NCBI GenBank assembly: GCA_025055175.1
Contig: JANWYT010000030.1
Location: 1 to 45,668, forward strand
From: Anaerolineae bacterium
GTDB taxonomy: Bacteria; Chloroflexota; Anaerolineae; Aggregatilineales; Phototrophicaceae
Reading direction: 5' to 3'
DNA length: 45,668 nt
Shown in pieces: positions 32,464-40,525 of the stretch. Position numbers and translations under genes: made by a program. The notes beneath the pieces were generated by a model. It searched no databases. It was given only the letters and a program-made list of their open reading frames with translations, and was not told the DNA's origin. Position 1 is the stretch's first letter, and each line of letters starts with the position of its first letter.

Positions 32464-33963
32464 CTAGCCACGCGAGCCGCTAGGCGTGGGACTGCCACCG
32501 ACTTCGGGTGGTGGAAAGATAGGCGTTGTCAGGCCCAAGCCAGGCGTGCTGGTAGCAAGCATGATGGGGGCAGACGGGGTAACCAAGCCACCAGGAGCGG
32601 CGGGCGCAGAAGACGCAGTTGTGTTGGGATCAGCGTCGGCAGCACAACGGAAGCCCACCCAGCGCGGGTAGGCGTCGCGCACGTTGTCTGGGGCAGGGAA
32701 GCCATATTGGCGGTGGACGCTGCGCGCGAAGAACGGCACGCTGTCCCAAGAGCCGCCGCGCAAGACTTTACGCAGCTCAATCGTCGGCCCTTGCGGGTTG
32801 AAGACCGGCTGCGGCTGATTGGCCATCTGGTTGTAATAATCAGCGCTGTACCAATCGTTCACCCATTCCGCCACGTTGCCAGCCATGTCCAGCAAGCCAT
32901 ACGGGGAAGCGCCCAGCGGATACGTCCCGATGGCTACCGTCCCCAGTGCAGCTTCGCGCGGACGGTTGGTCTTGGCCAGGGTCTCGCTCCACTGATTGCC
33001 CCAGGGATAAATGCGACCATCGTCCCCGCGCGCTGCGCGCTCCCACTCAGCTTCGGTAGGCAACCTGCGCCCAATGGCCTGGCAATAGGCGTTGGCGCCG
33101 TACCAGGTCACGCCGAAGACGGGATGATTGTTCAGCCCAAGTGGGACGTTGTAGTTGGCGCCATCGAAGGTGATGACGGCGCCCGACGGGTTTTCGTTGA
33201 CCGTCTGAATGCAGATGAAGCCGTTGCAACCATTGAGATGCGTGCTGCCCTGCGAACGCAGATAGTTCAGGAAAGCCACATACTGCTGGAAGGTGACTTC
33301 GGTGATCTCCATGCGATAGGGGTTGAGCTGCACCTGGAAAGGCGGGTTGGCATCCTCGCCGTAGGACTCCTGGCAGTTGCCGCCGTCGCGGGTGCGGCAT
33401 TGGCTCACAGCTTCGATGACCTCTAGCGGGGTCGTCCCCATCGTGAAGACGCCGCCAGGGATGTTGGCCATGTTGCTCACCAAGCCCACCAGAGGAGCTG
33501 GGATTGCGCTGGTGGGGCTGGCCTGCGGCACGACGACGCCACCCTGGGGCGCGACCAGGCCACCAGGCGGCGTCAGGCTGACCGCCGCGATCACCGTCGG
33601 AGCAGGCAGACCTGGCGCCAACGTCTGCGCAATGCCTTCCGCCTGGAGGTTGATAGGCGGCGTAGGGCTGGGGAACAGGATCACCCCTTGATCGGCGCTG
33701 GTGGGTTCAGGGGTAGCAGTGATGACGAAAGGCGTGGACGTGGGGGCATTGGGGTCGGGCGTGGCGGTGACGATCATCATAATCGTCTGCGGAGTCACGG
33801 GGATGGGGGTCGGGGCGGTGCGGAAGCTATCGAGCGTGCCGCTGAGCAGCAGCAAGAAGATGACCAGGCCGCCGCACAGCAGGCCAGGGAAGAAGCCAAT
33901 TAACATCCACTGCCAGCCGCTGCTGCGCCTGCGCACGCCGGGACGACCGTAGTTGGGGGTCAT
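32464..33963 (-). CDS. Membrane-anchored formylglycine-generating-enzyme-fold (SUMF1/PF03781) protein
   Basis: The 499-aa protein has a basic N-terminus (RPGVRRRSSG), one membrane helix (about residues 20-42, WMLIGFFPGLLCGGLVIFLL), a long threonine/proline-rich extracytoplasmic stretch, and a C-terminal SUMF1-type domain (about 175-455): IPGGVFTMGTTP, AYCQAIGRRLPTEAEWERAARG, IYPWGN, GNVAEWVNDWY, LRGGSWDSVPFFAR, and WVGFRCAAD. In true formylglycine-generating enzymes two cysteines follow the GGS motif; here those positions are serine and alanine, so catalysis on sulfatases is unlikely. A binding role is more probable. A hairpin spans its stop codon (32462-32485). ATG 33963 has AGGAG upstream; the frame is open to 33981. 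Confidence 0.88.
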   Translation of the reverse strand: MTPNYGRPGVRRRSSGWQWMLIGFFPGLLCGGLVIFLLLLSGTLDSFRTAPTPIPVTPQTIMMIVTATPDPNAPTSTPFVITATPEPTSADQGVILFPSPTPPINLQAEGIAQTLAPGLPAPTVIAAVSLTPPGGLVAPQGGVVVPQASPTSAIPAPLVGLVSNMANIPGGVFTMGTTPLEVIEAVSQCRTRDGGNCQESYGEDANPPFQVQLNPYRMEITEVTFQQYVAFLNYLRSQGSTHLNGCNGFICIQTVNENPSGAVITFDGANYNVPLGLNNHPVFGVTWYGANAYCQAIGRRLPTEAEWERAARGDDGRIYPWGNQWSETLAKTNRPREAALGTVAIGTYPLGASPYGLLDMAGNVAEWVNDWYSADYYNQMANQPQPVFNPQGPTIELRKVLRGGSWDSVPFFARSVHRQYGFPAPDNVRDAYPRWVGFRCAADADPNTTASSAPAAPGGLVTPSAPIMLATSTPGLGLTTPIFPPPEVGGSPTPSGSRG

Positions 33964-33996
33964 AGCAATGCTCCTGAACAAAGTTACGAGTCCGTA

Positions 33997-34025
33997 TTTC
34001 TAGCCCATCGCAGCACGCTTGACAA
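33997..34025 (-). promoter_or_regulatory. Sigma-70-type promoter for the SUMF1-fold gene
   Basis: TTGTCA (34020-34025) and TAGAAA (33997-34002) on the minus strand are 17 bp apart. The start codon at 33963 is about 35 bp downstream. Position just after the terminator of the preceding operon is consistent. Confidence 0.5.
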
Positions 34026-34115
34026 GGTGAAGCTCTTTCAGCGCAGAGCGAACGCATGAAATTCACCCTCGGCCTCTCTTGGGTCTATGGTCTGTTGCGA
34101 ACCTTCATCCCTGGG

Positions 34116-34157
34116 TAAAAGCCCCTCGCTTTAAGGCAAAAAGTCTGAAGTGAGGGC
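34116..34157 (-). terminator. Rho-independent terminator closing the dpdA operon
   Basis: On the minus strand, arms CCCTCACTT (34148-34156) and AAGCGAGGG (34123-34131) pair over nine bases with one G-U pair around a 16-base loop, followed by GCTTTTAC. It lies 45 bp past the GNAT stop and separates the modification operon from the SUMF1-fold gene. 33982-34200 otherwise holds no gene. Confidence 0.6.
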
Positions 34158-34200
34158 TGCCACCAGCCTGTTTGCGTTGGCTCTGCCCGTCGCTCGCTGC

Positions 34201-34635
34201 TCACCAAGTCAGCGTCCAGACGTTCAGCAGCCTGCGCTTGCCCGCTTCTTGAGCCTGGAGCTGGAAGCCCTGAGCTGCGTAGAACTGGTTGGCGGGCAGT
34301 CCCTGGGGGCATTTGAGCAATATAAAGCGCGCTTGTCGGGCCTGACATTCACGCTTGAGGGCCTCAACCAGAGTCGCTCCCAGCCCCGCGCGCCGACGAC
34401 TGCTCAGCACCGCGATATGATAGAGAGTCGTCTGCCTGTCGCGACGGTGACGGTAATGCACTGCGCCCAGCAAGCCTTCATCGCGCACCACCAAGATTTC
34501 GCCTCTGTGGATCGACTCGGCCAGGCTAGGTCGGAGGACGAAGCCCAGGGCCTGGCGCTCGGCGTCGAACAGCGCTTTGACGGCGTCTAGATCATCAGGC
34601 GTGGCGGGCCTCACAACGTAGCGGGGGGAAGTCAC
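34201..34635 (-). CDS. GNAT family N-acetyltransferase, last gene of the dpdA operon
   Basis: The 144-aa protein has the GNAT fold: VVRPATPDDLDAVKALFDAE at the start, LLGAVHYRHRR (strands 2-4), the acetyl-CoA pyrophosphate-binding motif A with RRRAGLGATLVEAL (about residues 80-93; R-x-x-G-x-G/A pattern), and NQFYAAQGFQLQ (motif B, about 116-127). It is complete. Its ATG overlaps the stop of the large ATPase gene (34632-34635), so it is translationally coupled to it and is likely part of the system, not a passenger. The substrate is unknown; an acetyltransferase could modify a protein of the system or a base or amino group on the modified nucleotide, but there is no direct evidence. Confidence 0.85.
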   Translation of the reverse strand: MTSPRYVVRPATPDDLDAVKALFDAERQALGFVLRPSLAESIHRGEILVVRDEGLLGAVHYRHRRDRQTTLYHIAVLSSRRRAGLGATLVEALKRECQARQARFILLKCPQGLPANQFYAAQGFQLQAQEAGKRRLLNVWTLTW

Positions 34636-37600
34636 GCCTCGTCCTCAGGCTCAACCGGCTCAACGGTGACGCGAATGAGGTCTTTATCGTACAGGCCGCG
34701 CAGCAGAGTCCACAGCGTTTGGCTATAGCGACGTTCCAGAGCTACAAAATCGACCGCACCGCGCCGACGCTGCTGTTGGATCAGGTCGTAGACTTCGCGC
34801 TCTTCTCTGGTGGGGGTTTGTCCGCCGATCTGGCTTTGTAGGGCCTGGACTTGGTCGTGGATGGCGCCAAGTTTTTGCCGCCACTGGCCCAAAGCTTCGG
34901 CGTACGGAGCTAGGCTATCGACGTCGTTCAGACTATGTTCGAGCTTGGCTTCGGCTTCTGGCAAGTCAGCGGCCAGTGGGTTGAGCTGTTCTTGGATGGC
35001 TTCAATCTGCTGGTAGGCCTGAGCGCGGGCCTGCGTCGCTAAATTGGCGGCGGCCTTGCGCAGCGACTCCAGGCTCTGCTGACGATCGGCGATGGCGCGG
35101 CGGCCTTCGTCCAGGTTGCGCACCAGGTGGCGGCGCACCTGCTCCCGAAGCTGAGCGTAGGAGTCTCTGGGATGAGCTGCGTTGTAATTGATCGTCTGCC
35201 ACTGGCTTTGGCCGATGATGCGGTGCTGGAGGAGCGTCTGGCGCTGACTGTCGTGAAGGTCAATGAAAGCGCGCCGACGCGCGTTCTTGCGCTCGTTGAG
35301 TTGGCGGTGTAGCTCGTCCAGACGCTTGGTGAAGGGCTGGTATAGCGGCAAGGCGTTCAGCCGAGGGCTTTGACTGCGGATTTCACCGCGTATATCGACG
35401 GAGAGCTGGTCGAAGGCGCGGCGCTGTTCGGCTACCTCATCGGGCGCTTCCGATTTTAGGCTCTCTAAGAACTGCTTGCCGCTGGTGACCAGGGTGCGCC
35501 ATTGGTGGAAGTCAGCGTCGCGCTTGGCGAAGGCTCGCAGACTCTGTTCGAGTTCTTCTAGTTTGTGCCGATAGATGGGCAAGTCGCGCATTGTCTCGGC
35601 AATTTGTTCGTAGCTAGGCTGACCCTCTAGGATGAGACGGCGCGTGTTCTGTAAGCGCTGGCTCAGCTCGTCGCGTTTCTTCTTCAGGTCGCGGGCTTCG
35701 TCCAAGAGCGAAATGCGCATGGCGTCGATCTGATCGCTGTATTCGACGGCTTCGTCTCTGAGCGAATCCTCCAGTCGCTCCACGTCAGGGCCGTTCGGAG
35801 CGCGCAGTCCTTTGACAGCGCTGCGCAGGTTGTTGAGCAGATCGTTGATGATGTTCTCCAAGTCGCGCTGGCGCGTCTTGAGGGTGCGCAGCAGCTTGCT
35901 GACCTCTTCGGGGTTGGGCGATTTGGATTTGGCTAGTTCTTGCAGCATAGGCTTGTAGCGCCTCTCTGCGTCGTCGCGTAGGCTTTCGAGCTGGTTGCTC
36001 TCGACGCCTTCGAACAGAGACAAATCGCGGCTCAGGCTGTCCAGGCGCTCTTTAGCCTCGTCCAGGCTCACTTCTTGGTGCGTGGCCTCGCTCAGCCAGC
36101 CATCAGACGTGACTTCGGCCAGGCCGCGCTCTTGCAGCAGCTTGAGCAGGGCGTCCGTCTCCTCGTCCAGATAGCCGTGGCTGGCGGCTTCGCGCATGAG
36201 CTTGGCGACGTTCAGGCGGTGTAGCGTGTGGGTTCGGTTGCCCTTGCTCACCTGGAAGGTATGAGGAGAAGCCTTCAACCAGTCCATGATGCGTTGTTCC
36301 ATCGGGTGCAGCTTGAAGCAGATGATCCCGTCTTCCTTGCCGCGAAAGTCCTTGCGGACTTCGATCAAGTCGGAGAAGCTTTTGATGAAGCTATCCAGGC
36401 CGGTGTTGCTGAGGGTGAACAGCTCCGCGATGGTTTGCTTGTTGCCCTCCACGTCCACCTGGCCTTGGCGCTGGGCCTGCGATTCCAGCTTGCTGAGGGC
36501 ATTGCGATATTTATCCAGCGAGTTAGACCAGTTCTGCACCACCACCAGCGGGCGATAGTTGGGGTAGCGAGTTTCCAACATGTAGCCAACCACGTCATGC
36601 GTCATCCGCGCGCCGCTGCTCAGGTTCCACTTTGTGTGCGGGTTGAACATAGTGCGGGTGAGCGTGTCCAAAATCTCTGGTAGGAAGCCGCTGCGAATCC
36701 TGGCCTCGTCGTTCTTGGGGACGGCGTTTTGTTCCAGTTTCTCGCTGATGAGGCTGTAGATGTTGAGCAAGACCAGCGGAGACAGATCGTAGGGCGACCA
36801 GACGTCTTCCATGCTCCTCTGGATGACAGGCGAGACCAGAGCAGGATCGCTGTACATCAGGTTGAGGTGGATGCGAGCGTTGTGGTCGTCGCGCCGTTCA
36901 GGTTCTTGGACGAATTGGCGGCGCTCATCTTCGCTCAGGTGGTGGTACAGGCTGAGGCGGTACTCAATACACACGTCCCCCAGCACTTCAGCGTCTTTGA
37001 CGGGTTCATCTTCCCACAACAGACGCACGTGGACGCGGCGGCGCGGGTATTTGTCTTTGATGTTGTCGAACGTTCCTTCGAGGATGAGGGAGCGGTTGAT
37101 GACGTAGCTGCGCTCGCGGCTCTCGATCAGCTTCCACTTGGTGAAGACGCGCTCGCGCAGCAAGCGTTCAAAGGCTTCTTCGGCCCGCTCTTGGGTAGTC
37201 GGCAGGGTGTCTCTGTAGTGGAAGCGGAAGTCGCGGATGACGTTGGCCAGCCAGCCCGTTTGTTCGCGCTCCTCAGAGAGGCCGATGAGCATGATCGAAC
37301 CCTCGGACAGCGCGCCGGCCTTCACGATGTCGCCGATGGCGCTGCGCATGAGATCGCTCAGGGCTTCTTCCTGGCCGTAGCGCTGTTGGACTTGGCGGCT
37401 CACGCCGTCGGTGGGATAGGCGGCGGCCAGGCAGATGGCTGGCGCGTAGCGCTCGTAGTCTAGGCGCACGCGCTCATCGCTGAGGGCGCGGCGCACGGCG
37501 CGGCGCAACTTGTCGTTGCCGGCGAAGGTGATGCGGCGCTCGTCCAAGAAGTCGCGCACCAGGTCGATGGGGCTGTAGGGCGCGATCTGGCCTTCGGCGT

Positions 37601-38639
37601 CTAGGTAGCGCTGCGCCATACGACGGAAGACGTTGACGGCCGTGCGCGGGCCGTCGGAGATGTCGGTGCGGGCGCATATCTCTCCCAGGGCGCGCAGCGT
37701 CTCGGCGTCGGCGATGCGGGTTTGGTGAGCGCGGAAGTCGAAGCGTTCGGCCAGCAAGTCCCACAGGCGCGGCGCGAAGCTGCGATCGTAGAGCGTGGTC
37801 AGGTCGATGGTCAAGTCCTTCATGCGGTGCAGCACGTCGGTGCGCCGATAGACGTCGCGCATTTTGGCCAGCTCATCCAGGGTGATGACCATGATGAAGC
37901 CGAAGGCGAAGGGGCTGCTGGCGGCGCGGCTGTTGAGCAGTTGCAACATGCTGAAGAACGGCACGATGGCGTTCTCCGCTTCTTGTTCTTTGGCGCGGAA
38001 GTATTGCTGAATCTCATCGGGCAAGATGAGCAGGCCGAGGAAGCCGCCTTCCTGGGCCAGGCGCGAAGCTTCTTCGAAGAAGGTGACGTAATCGTTGGCC
38101 TTCAAGTCGAGCAGCAGCATGTTGTCTCTGTAGAGGCCTTCAGCTTGGGCCAGGCTGAGGCCGCGCGTTTGGGCGATTTGTTCCAAGCTGCGATTGATGG
38201 TGCGCTGATAGAGTTGATCGAGCAGGGTGGCCAGGTTCGGGCGGATGCTGCGCAGCCTGTAATGTAGCCAGCCGTAGGTAGCTTCGATCAGGTCTTGTAG
38301 GCGATTCATGGTGAAGGGCGGCACGGCGACGATGTTGGCGTCCTGGGCTTTCTGCCAGACGTACAGACCGCTGGTGGTCTTGCCGTAGCCATAGTTGGCG
38401 GCGATGTAGCCGCGCGGCATCTTGCCCTCGCGCAGTTGGCGGATGAGGCGGGCCTGGAAGTCTTCGACGCTGATCTGGTCATCCTGGGCCTGGGTGGCGC
38501 GGTTGATGGGCAGGTAGGTGCGGACGTGATAGAGATAGGTCGACTCGATGGCCTCTGGGCGGGTTTTGAGGTCTTCGGCGCTGGCGGTGGGGACGACCTC
38601 TTGCTTTTCGACGATGGCTTGCAGACCTTCAGGGATCAT
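34632..38639 (-). CDS. Large coiled-coil P-loop ATPase, DpdH/BrxC-like
   Basis: The 1335-aa protein begins with an AAA-like ATPase domain. The Walker A motif is NYGYGKTT (residues 82-89) and the Walker B is LLILPDEIQQY (about 203-213, D208/E209). An arginine-rich sensor region follows near 250-310 (FAFGFIMVITLDELAKMRD). A long middle region is helical; from about 870 to 1260 there is a charged coiled coil, and the end (about 1277-1330) looks like a winged helix (EREVYDLIQQQRRRGAVDF). The layout (P-loop, very large, helical C-terminus) resembles BrxC/PglY of BREX and the DpdH ATPase of 7-deazaguanine systems. The DpdH assignment rests on its position just after the DpdG-like gene. It starts by overlap with that gene (ATGA, 38636-38639). 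Confidence 0.7.
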   Translation of the reverse strand: MIPEGLQAIVEKQEVVPTASAEDLKTRPEAIESTYLYHVRTYLPINRATQAQDDQISVEDFQARLIRQLREGKMPRGYIAANYGYGKTTSGLYVWQKAQDANIVAVPPFTMNRLQDLIEATYGWLHYRLRSIRPNLATLLDQLYQRTINRSLEQIAQTRGLSLAQAEGLYRDNMLLLDLKANDYVTFFEEASRLAQEGGFLGLLILPDEIQQYFRAKEQEAENAIVPFFSMLQLLNSRAASSPFAFGFIMVITLDELAKMRDVYRRTDVLHRMKDLTIDLTTLYDRSFAPRLWDLLAERFDFRAHQTRIADAETLRALGEICARTDISDGPRTAVNVFRRMAQRYLDAEGQIAPYSPIDLVRDFLDERRITFAGNDKLRRAVRRALSDERVRLDYERYAPAICLAAAYPTDGVSRQVQQRYGQEEALSDLMRSAIGDIVKAGALSEGSIMLIGLSEEREQTGWLANVIRDFRFHYRDTLPTTQERAEEAFERLLRERVFTKWKLIESRERSYVINRSLILEGTFDNIKDKYPRRRVHVRLLWEDEPVKDAEVLGDVCIEYRLSLYHHLSEDERRQFVQEPERRDDHNARIHLNLMYSDPALVSPVIQRSMEDVWSPYDLSPLVLLNIYSLISEKLEQNAVPKNDEARIRSGFLPEILDTLTRTMFNPHTKWNLSSGARMTHDVVGYMLETRYPNYRPLVVVQNWSNSLDKYRNALSKLESQAQRQGQVDVEGNKQTIAELFTLSNTGLDSFIKSFSDLIEVRKDFRGKEDGIICFKLHPMEQRIMDWLKASPHTFQVSKGNRTHTLHRLNVAKLMREAASHGYLDEETDALLKLLQERGLAEVTSDGWLSEATHQEVSLDEAKERLDSLSRDLSLFEGVESNQLESLRDDAERRYKPMLQELAKSKSPNPEEVSKLLRTLKTRQRDLENIINDLLNNLRSAVKGLRAPNGPDVERLEDSLRDEAVEYSDQIDAMRISLLDEARDLKKKRDELSQRLQNTRRLILEGQPSYEQIAETMRDLPIYRHKLEELEQSLRAFAKRDADFHQWRTLVTSGKQFLESLKSEAPDEVAEQRRAFDQLSVDIRGEIRSQSPRLNALPLYQPFTKRLDELHRQLNERKNARRRAFIDLHDSQRQTLLQHRIIGQSQWQTINYNAAHPRDSYAQLREQVRRHLVRNLDEGRRAIADRQQSLESLRKAAANLATQARAQAYQQIEAIQEQLNPLAADLPEAEAKLEHSLNDVDSLAPYAEALGQWRQKLGAIHDQVQALQSQIGGQTPTREEREVYDLIQQQRRRGAVDFVALERRYSQTLWTLLRGLYDKDLIRVTVEPVEPEDEA

Positions 38640-39472
38640 CGTGGTAAGTCCTCCAGGGTGGGTAAGTGGTGCAGGCGGATGTAGCGGCCGTAGTAGCCCA
38701 CGTCGGGGTCGGCGCTGACGACGTGGGGATAGAGGGGCAGCATCCAGTCCAGGGTGCTGTCGAAAGCTTCAGGATCGAGCAGGCAGACTTGGCAGACGAT
38801 CTGGCGGCGTTCGTGGCTGAGCAGGATGTCCACGCCGACGGCGTCTGGTTCGTCGCGCATCATGTAGCCCAGGGCCAACAGGAACAGCTCTGGGTGGCAA
38901 AAGTCGCGACGTTGGAAGCAGCCGTCGATGATGACGGGGGGGTCAAGCGCTTCGAGCCAGTTACGTATGCCTCTAATGCTTTTGCGACTAAACGACACGC
39001 TATCGTACTCTACAGTTTCCTGCGTAAGCGAAGCTTCGGCTCTATTGATAATTTCTGTAACTTGGCTGTCGAGATAGGTCGAACTAAGCTCAACTGTCTT
39101 AGCTTGCCAATAATCGTTACAACAAGCACGGTAAGACCAAGAAGGGTAGAACAGTTCTTCACGACCGTCTCCCCAAGCAGAATATAACAAAAAGTGAAGA
39201 ACATCTGGCTTGATAGCGTCCTTGAGTTGCGCAAAGTCGTAGCCTGTACGGGTTAGCACAAAGCCGTCATCGAATCTTCCCAGTAACCCTAGCTGTAGGG
39301 CCATGAACTGCATTTCAGAACGATTGCCAATCCCTCGTTTCATGGCGTAGTCCATAAGTTCATTCACGCTGCCGAAAGAAATTTCATCTCTGGCTATGCT
39401 TTCAATCAATTGTGTGACGTTTTGGGGCGTTGCTTCTGGTGGCACGTGGATTGTCAGTTTTTCGGCAGCCAT
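38636..39472 (-). CDS. DpdG-like protein of the modification island (tentative)
   Basis: This 278-aa protein has no catalytic motif that I recognise. The N-terminal 110 residues look like a helical DNA-binding type region (SVNELMDYAMKRGIGNRSEMQFMALQLGLL, then VLTRTGYDFAQL), similar in layout to winged helices. The C-terminal half is mixed alpha/beta (PVIIDGCFQRRDFCHPELFLLALGYMM, then HERRQIVCQVCLLD). Its size, and its place directly before a large P-loop ATPase and after dpdA, suggest DpdG, but only as inference. Base composition changes within the gene: the first roughly 520 bases (39472-38950) are near 40% GC on the lines I counted, the rest near 65%. It overlaps dpdA by 19 bp. Confidence 0.5.
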   Translation of the reverse strand: MAAEKLTIHVPPEATPQNVTQLIESIARDEISFGSVNELMDYAMKRGIGNRSEMQFMALQLGLLGRFDDGFVLTRTGYDFAQLKDAIKPDVLHFLLYSAWGDGREELFYPSWSYRACCNDYWQAKTVELSSTYLDSQVTEIINRAEASLTQETVEYDSVSFSRKSIRGIRNWLEALDPPVIIDGCFQRRDFCHPELFLLALGYMMRDEPDAVGVDILLSHERRQIVCQVCLLDPEAFDSTLDWMLPLYPHVVSADPDVGYYGRYIRLHHLPTLEDLPR

Positions 39473-40497
39473 TTCAAGGCCTCTTCACGATACTTTTTCG
39501 ATCCACTTTGATAGATAGCATAGACAGCATCAAGATTTCCGTGATTAATTCTTTCAACGCTCTCTGAAAGAGCAATCAGGTTGTGAATTGCGCGATACAT
39601 CTTATTACTTCTGAGCTTCGCCAGGTCTCGACACATAGCACAGCAGTGGCAGGTCATCGTCTTGAGCATTTCAAAGTCATGCTCCCTAATCCCTCGCTGA
39701 AGTTGAGAAAACACGCTCTTATAAGTGATGTTGTACGAACGCATAAAAGGCATAAACACCTGACCAAAACCAGCCGACTTGAGCCAAGATGATGAGTCAA
39801 AATAGTCTGCTCCGATCCCCTTGAGCATAGCTACGATGGCTGGGACGCCCAACCCAAAAATATGCACCTTGATTCCATGCTGGTGGGCCACACGAATCAC
39901 ATAGCTAGCCAAGCTGACAGCGTTCTGAGTTGCAACGTTGACCTCTCGTTTGACCCCCATCGTACCAAAACTACCGAACCCTATTTTTTTAACCCCCATG
40001 CCTATGTAGGTATCCAAGCAGAGGTCAATTTGCTTAGTGGTATGACCATGTACGACAGGCATGGCGCGGGGCTTAAGCGTATCGTCTAGACATTCGTAGA
40101 AGAGCTTGCTCGTGCGAGCCGTTGTTTCAACTTTGTACTGCACAGTAGCTTTGTCATCATGGCTTGTTGGCACATAGTCGGGCAGAATGTAGGTCTCTGC
40201 CCACATGTTCTCATGATAGATTTGCAATAACGGATAGAACAAATCTTCGTAAGATACCCTGCCTGTTTGAACATAGTAGCCCCCACTGTCAAACGTCACA
40301 CTGCGTCCTTCCTGCCCTAACTCACGAATGAGTTTCATGGCCTCTTGGTTCATGAAGTGTGGGGTAACGAGGATGTGTTGCAGTGGATCAAATGTCGGAT
40401 TTGCTATTTGTAGGTGCTGTTTGATTTTCCTTATGTCGCTTGCACAAACTGTCATGGAGGCCACGAAGTTCAACCTGTGAGCAGGCAGACTGTCCAT
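39454..40497 (-). CDS. dpdA: DpdA-like tRNA-guanine transglycosylase homologue (7-deazaguanine DNA insertion)
   Basis: DpdA proteins are TGT-fold enzymes that exchange guanine in DNA for preQ0 or a related 7-deazaguanine. The 347-aa chain keeps the TGT landmarks in order: DSGGYY at 70-75 (D70 equivalent to the base-recognition aspartate of DSGGFQ), PVVHG at 147-151, GFGSFG at 173-178, HIFGLGVP at 212-219, and FDSSSW at 233-238 (D234 the likely nucleophile, from the F-D-C-V motif). The zinc site is C283, C285, C286, C289 with H305, close to the TGT pattern but with one extra residue and a shorter gap. Against a housekeeping tRNA TGT: short length, divergent motifs, AT-rich composition and the restriction-like context. 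Start ATG 40497 is preferred, with AGGATGG upstream; ATG 40455 is an alternative. Confidence 0.8.
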   Translation of the reverse strand: MDSLPAHRLNFVASMTVCASDIRKIKQHLQIANPTFDPLQHILVTPHFMNQEAMKLIRELGQEGRSVTFDSGGYYVQTGRVSYEDLFYPLLQIYHENMWAETYILPDYVPTSHDDKATVQYKVETTARTSKLFYECLDDTLKPRAMPVVHGHTTKQIDLCLDTYIGMGVKKIGFGSFGTMGVKREVNVATQNAVSLASYVIRVAHQHGIKVHIFGLGVPAIVAMLKGIGADYFDSSSWLKSAGFGQVFMPFMRSYNITYKSVFSQLQRGIREHDFEMLKTMTCHCCAMCRDLAKLRSNKMYRAIHNLIALSESVERINHGNLDAVYAIYQSGSKKYREEALKWLPKN

Positions 40498-40525
40498 GGT
40501 GAGACGCCATCCTGTGGAGTGGGTT

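Noticed and set aside
39454..40497. Housekeeping tRNA-guanine transglycosylase (tgt)
   Set aside because: It is shorter, its motifs are divergent, and it lies in a tight operon with a large ATPase and unknown proteins rather than with queA, yajC or secD. A phylogeny would settle it.
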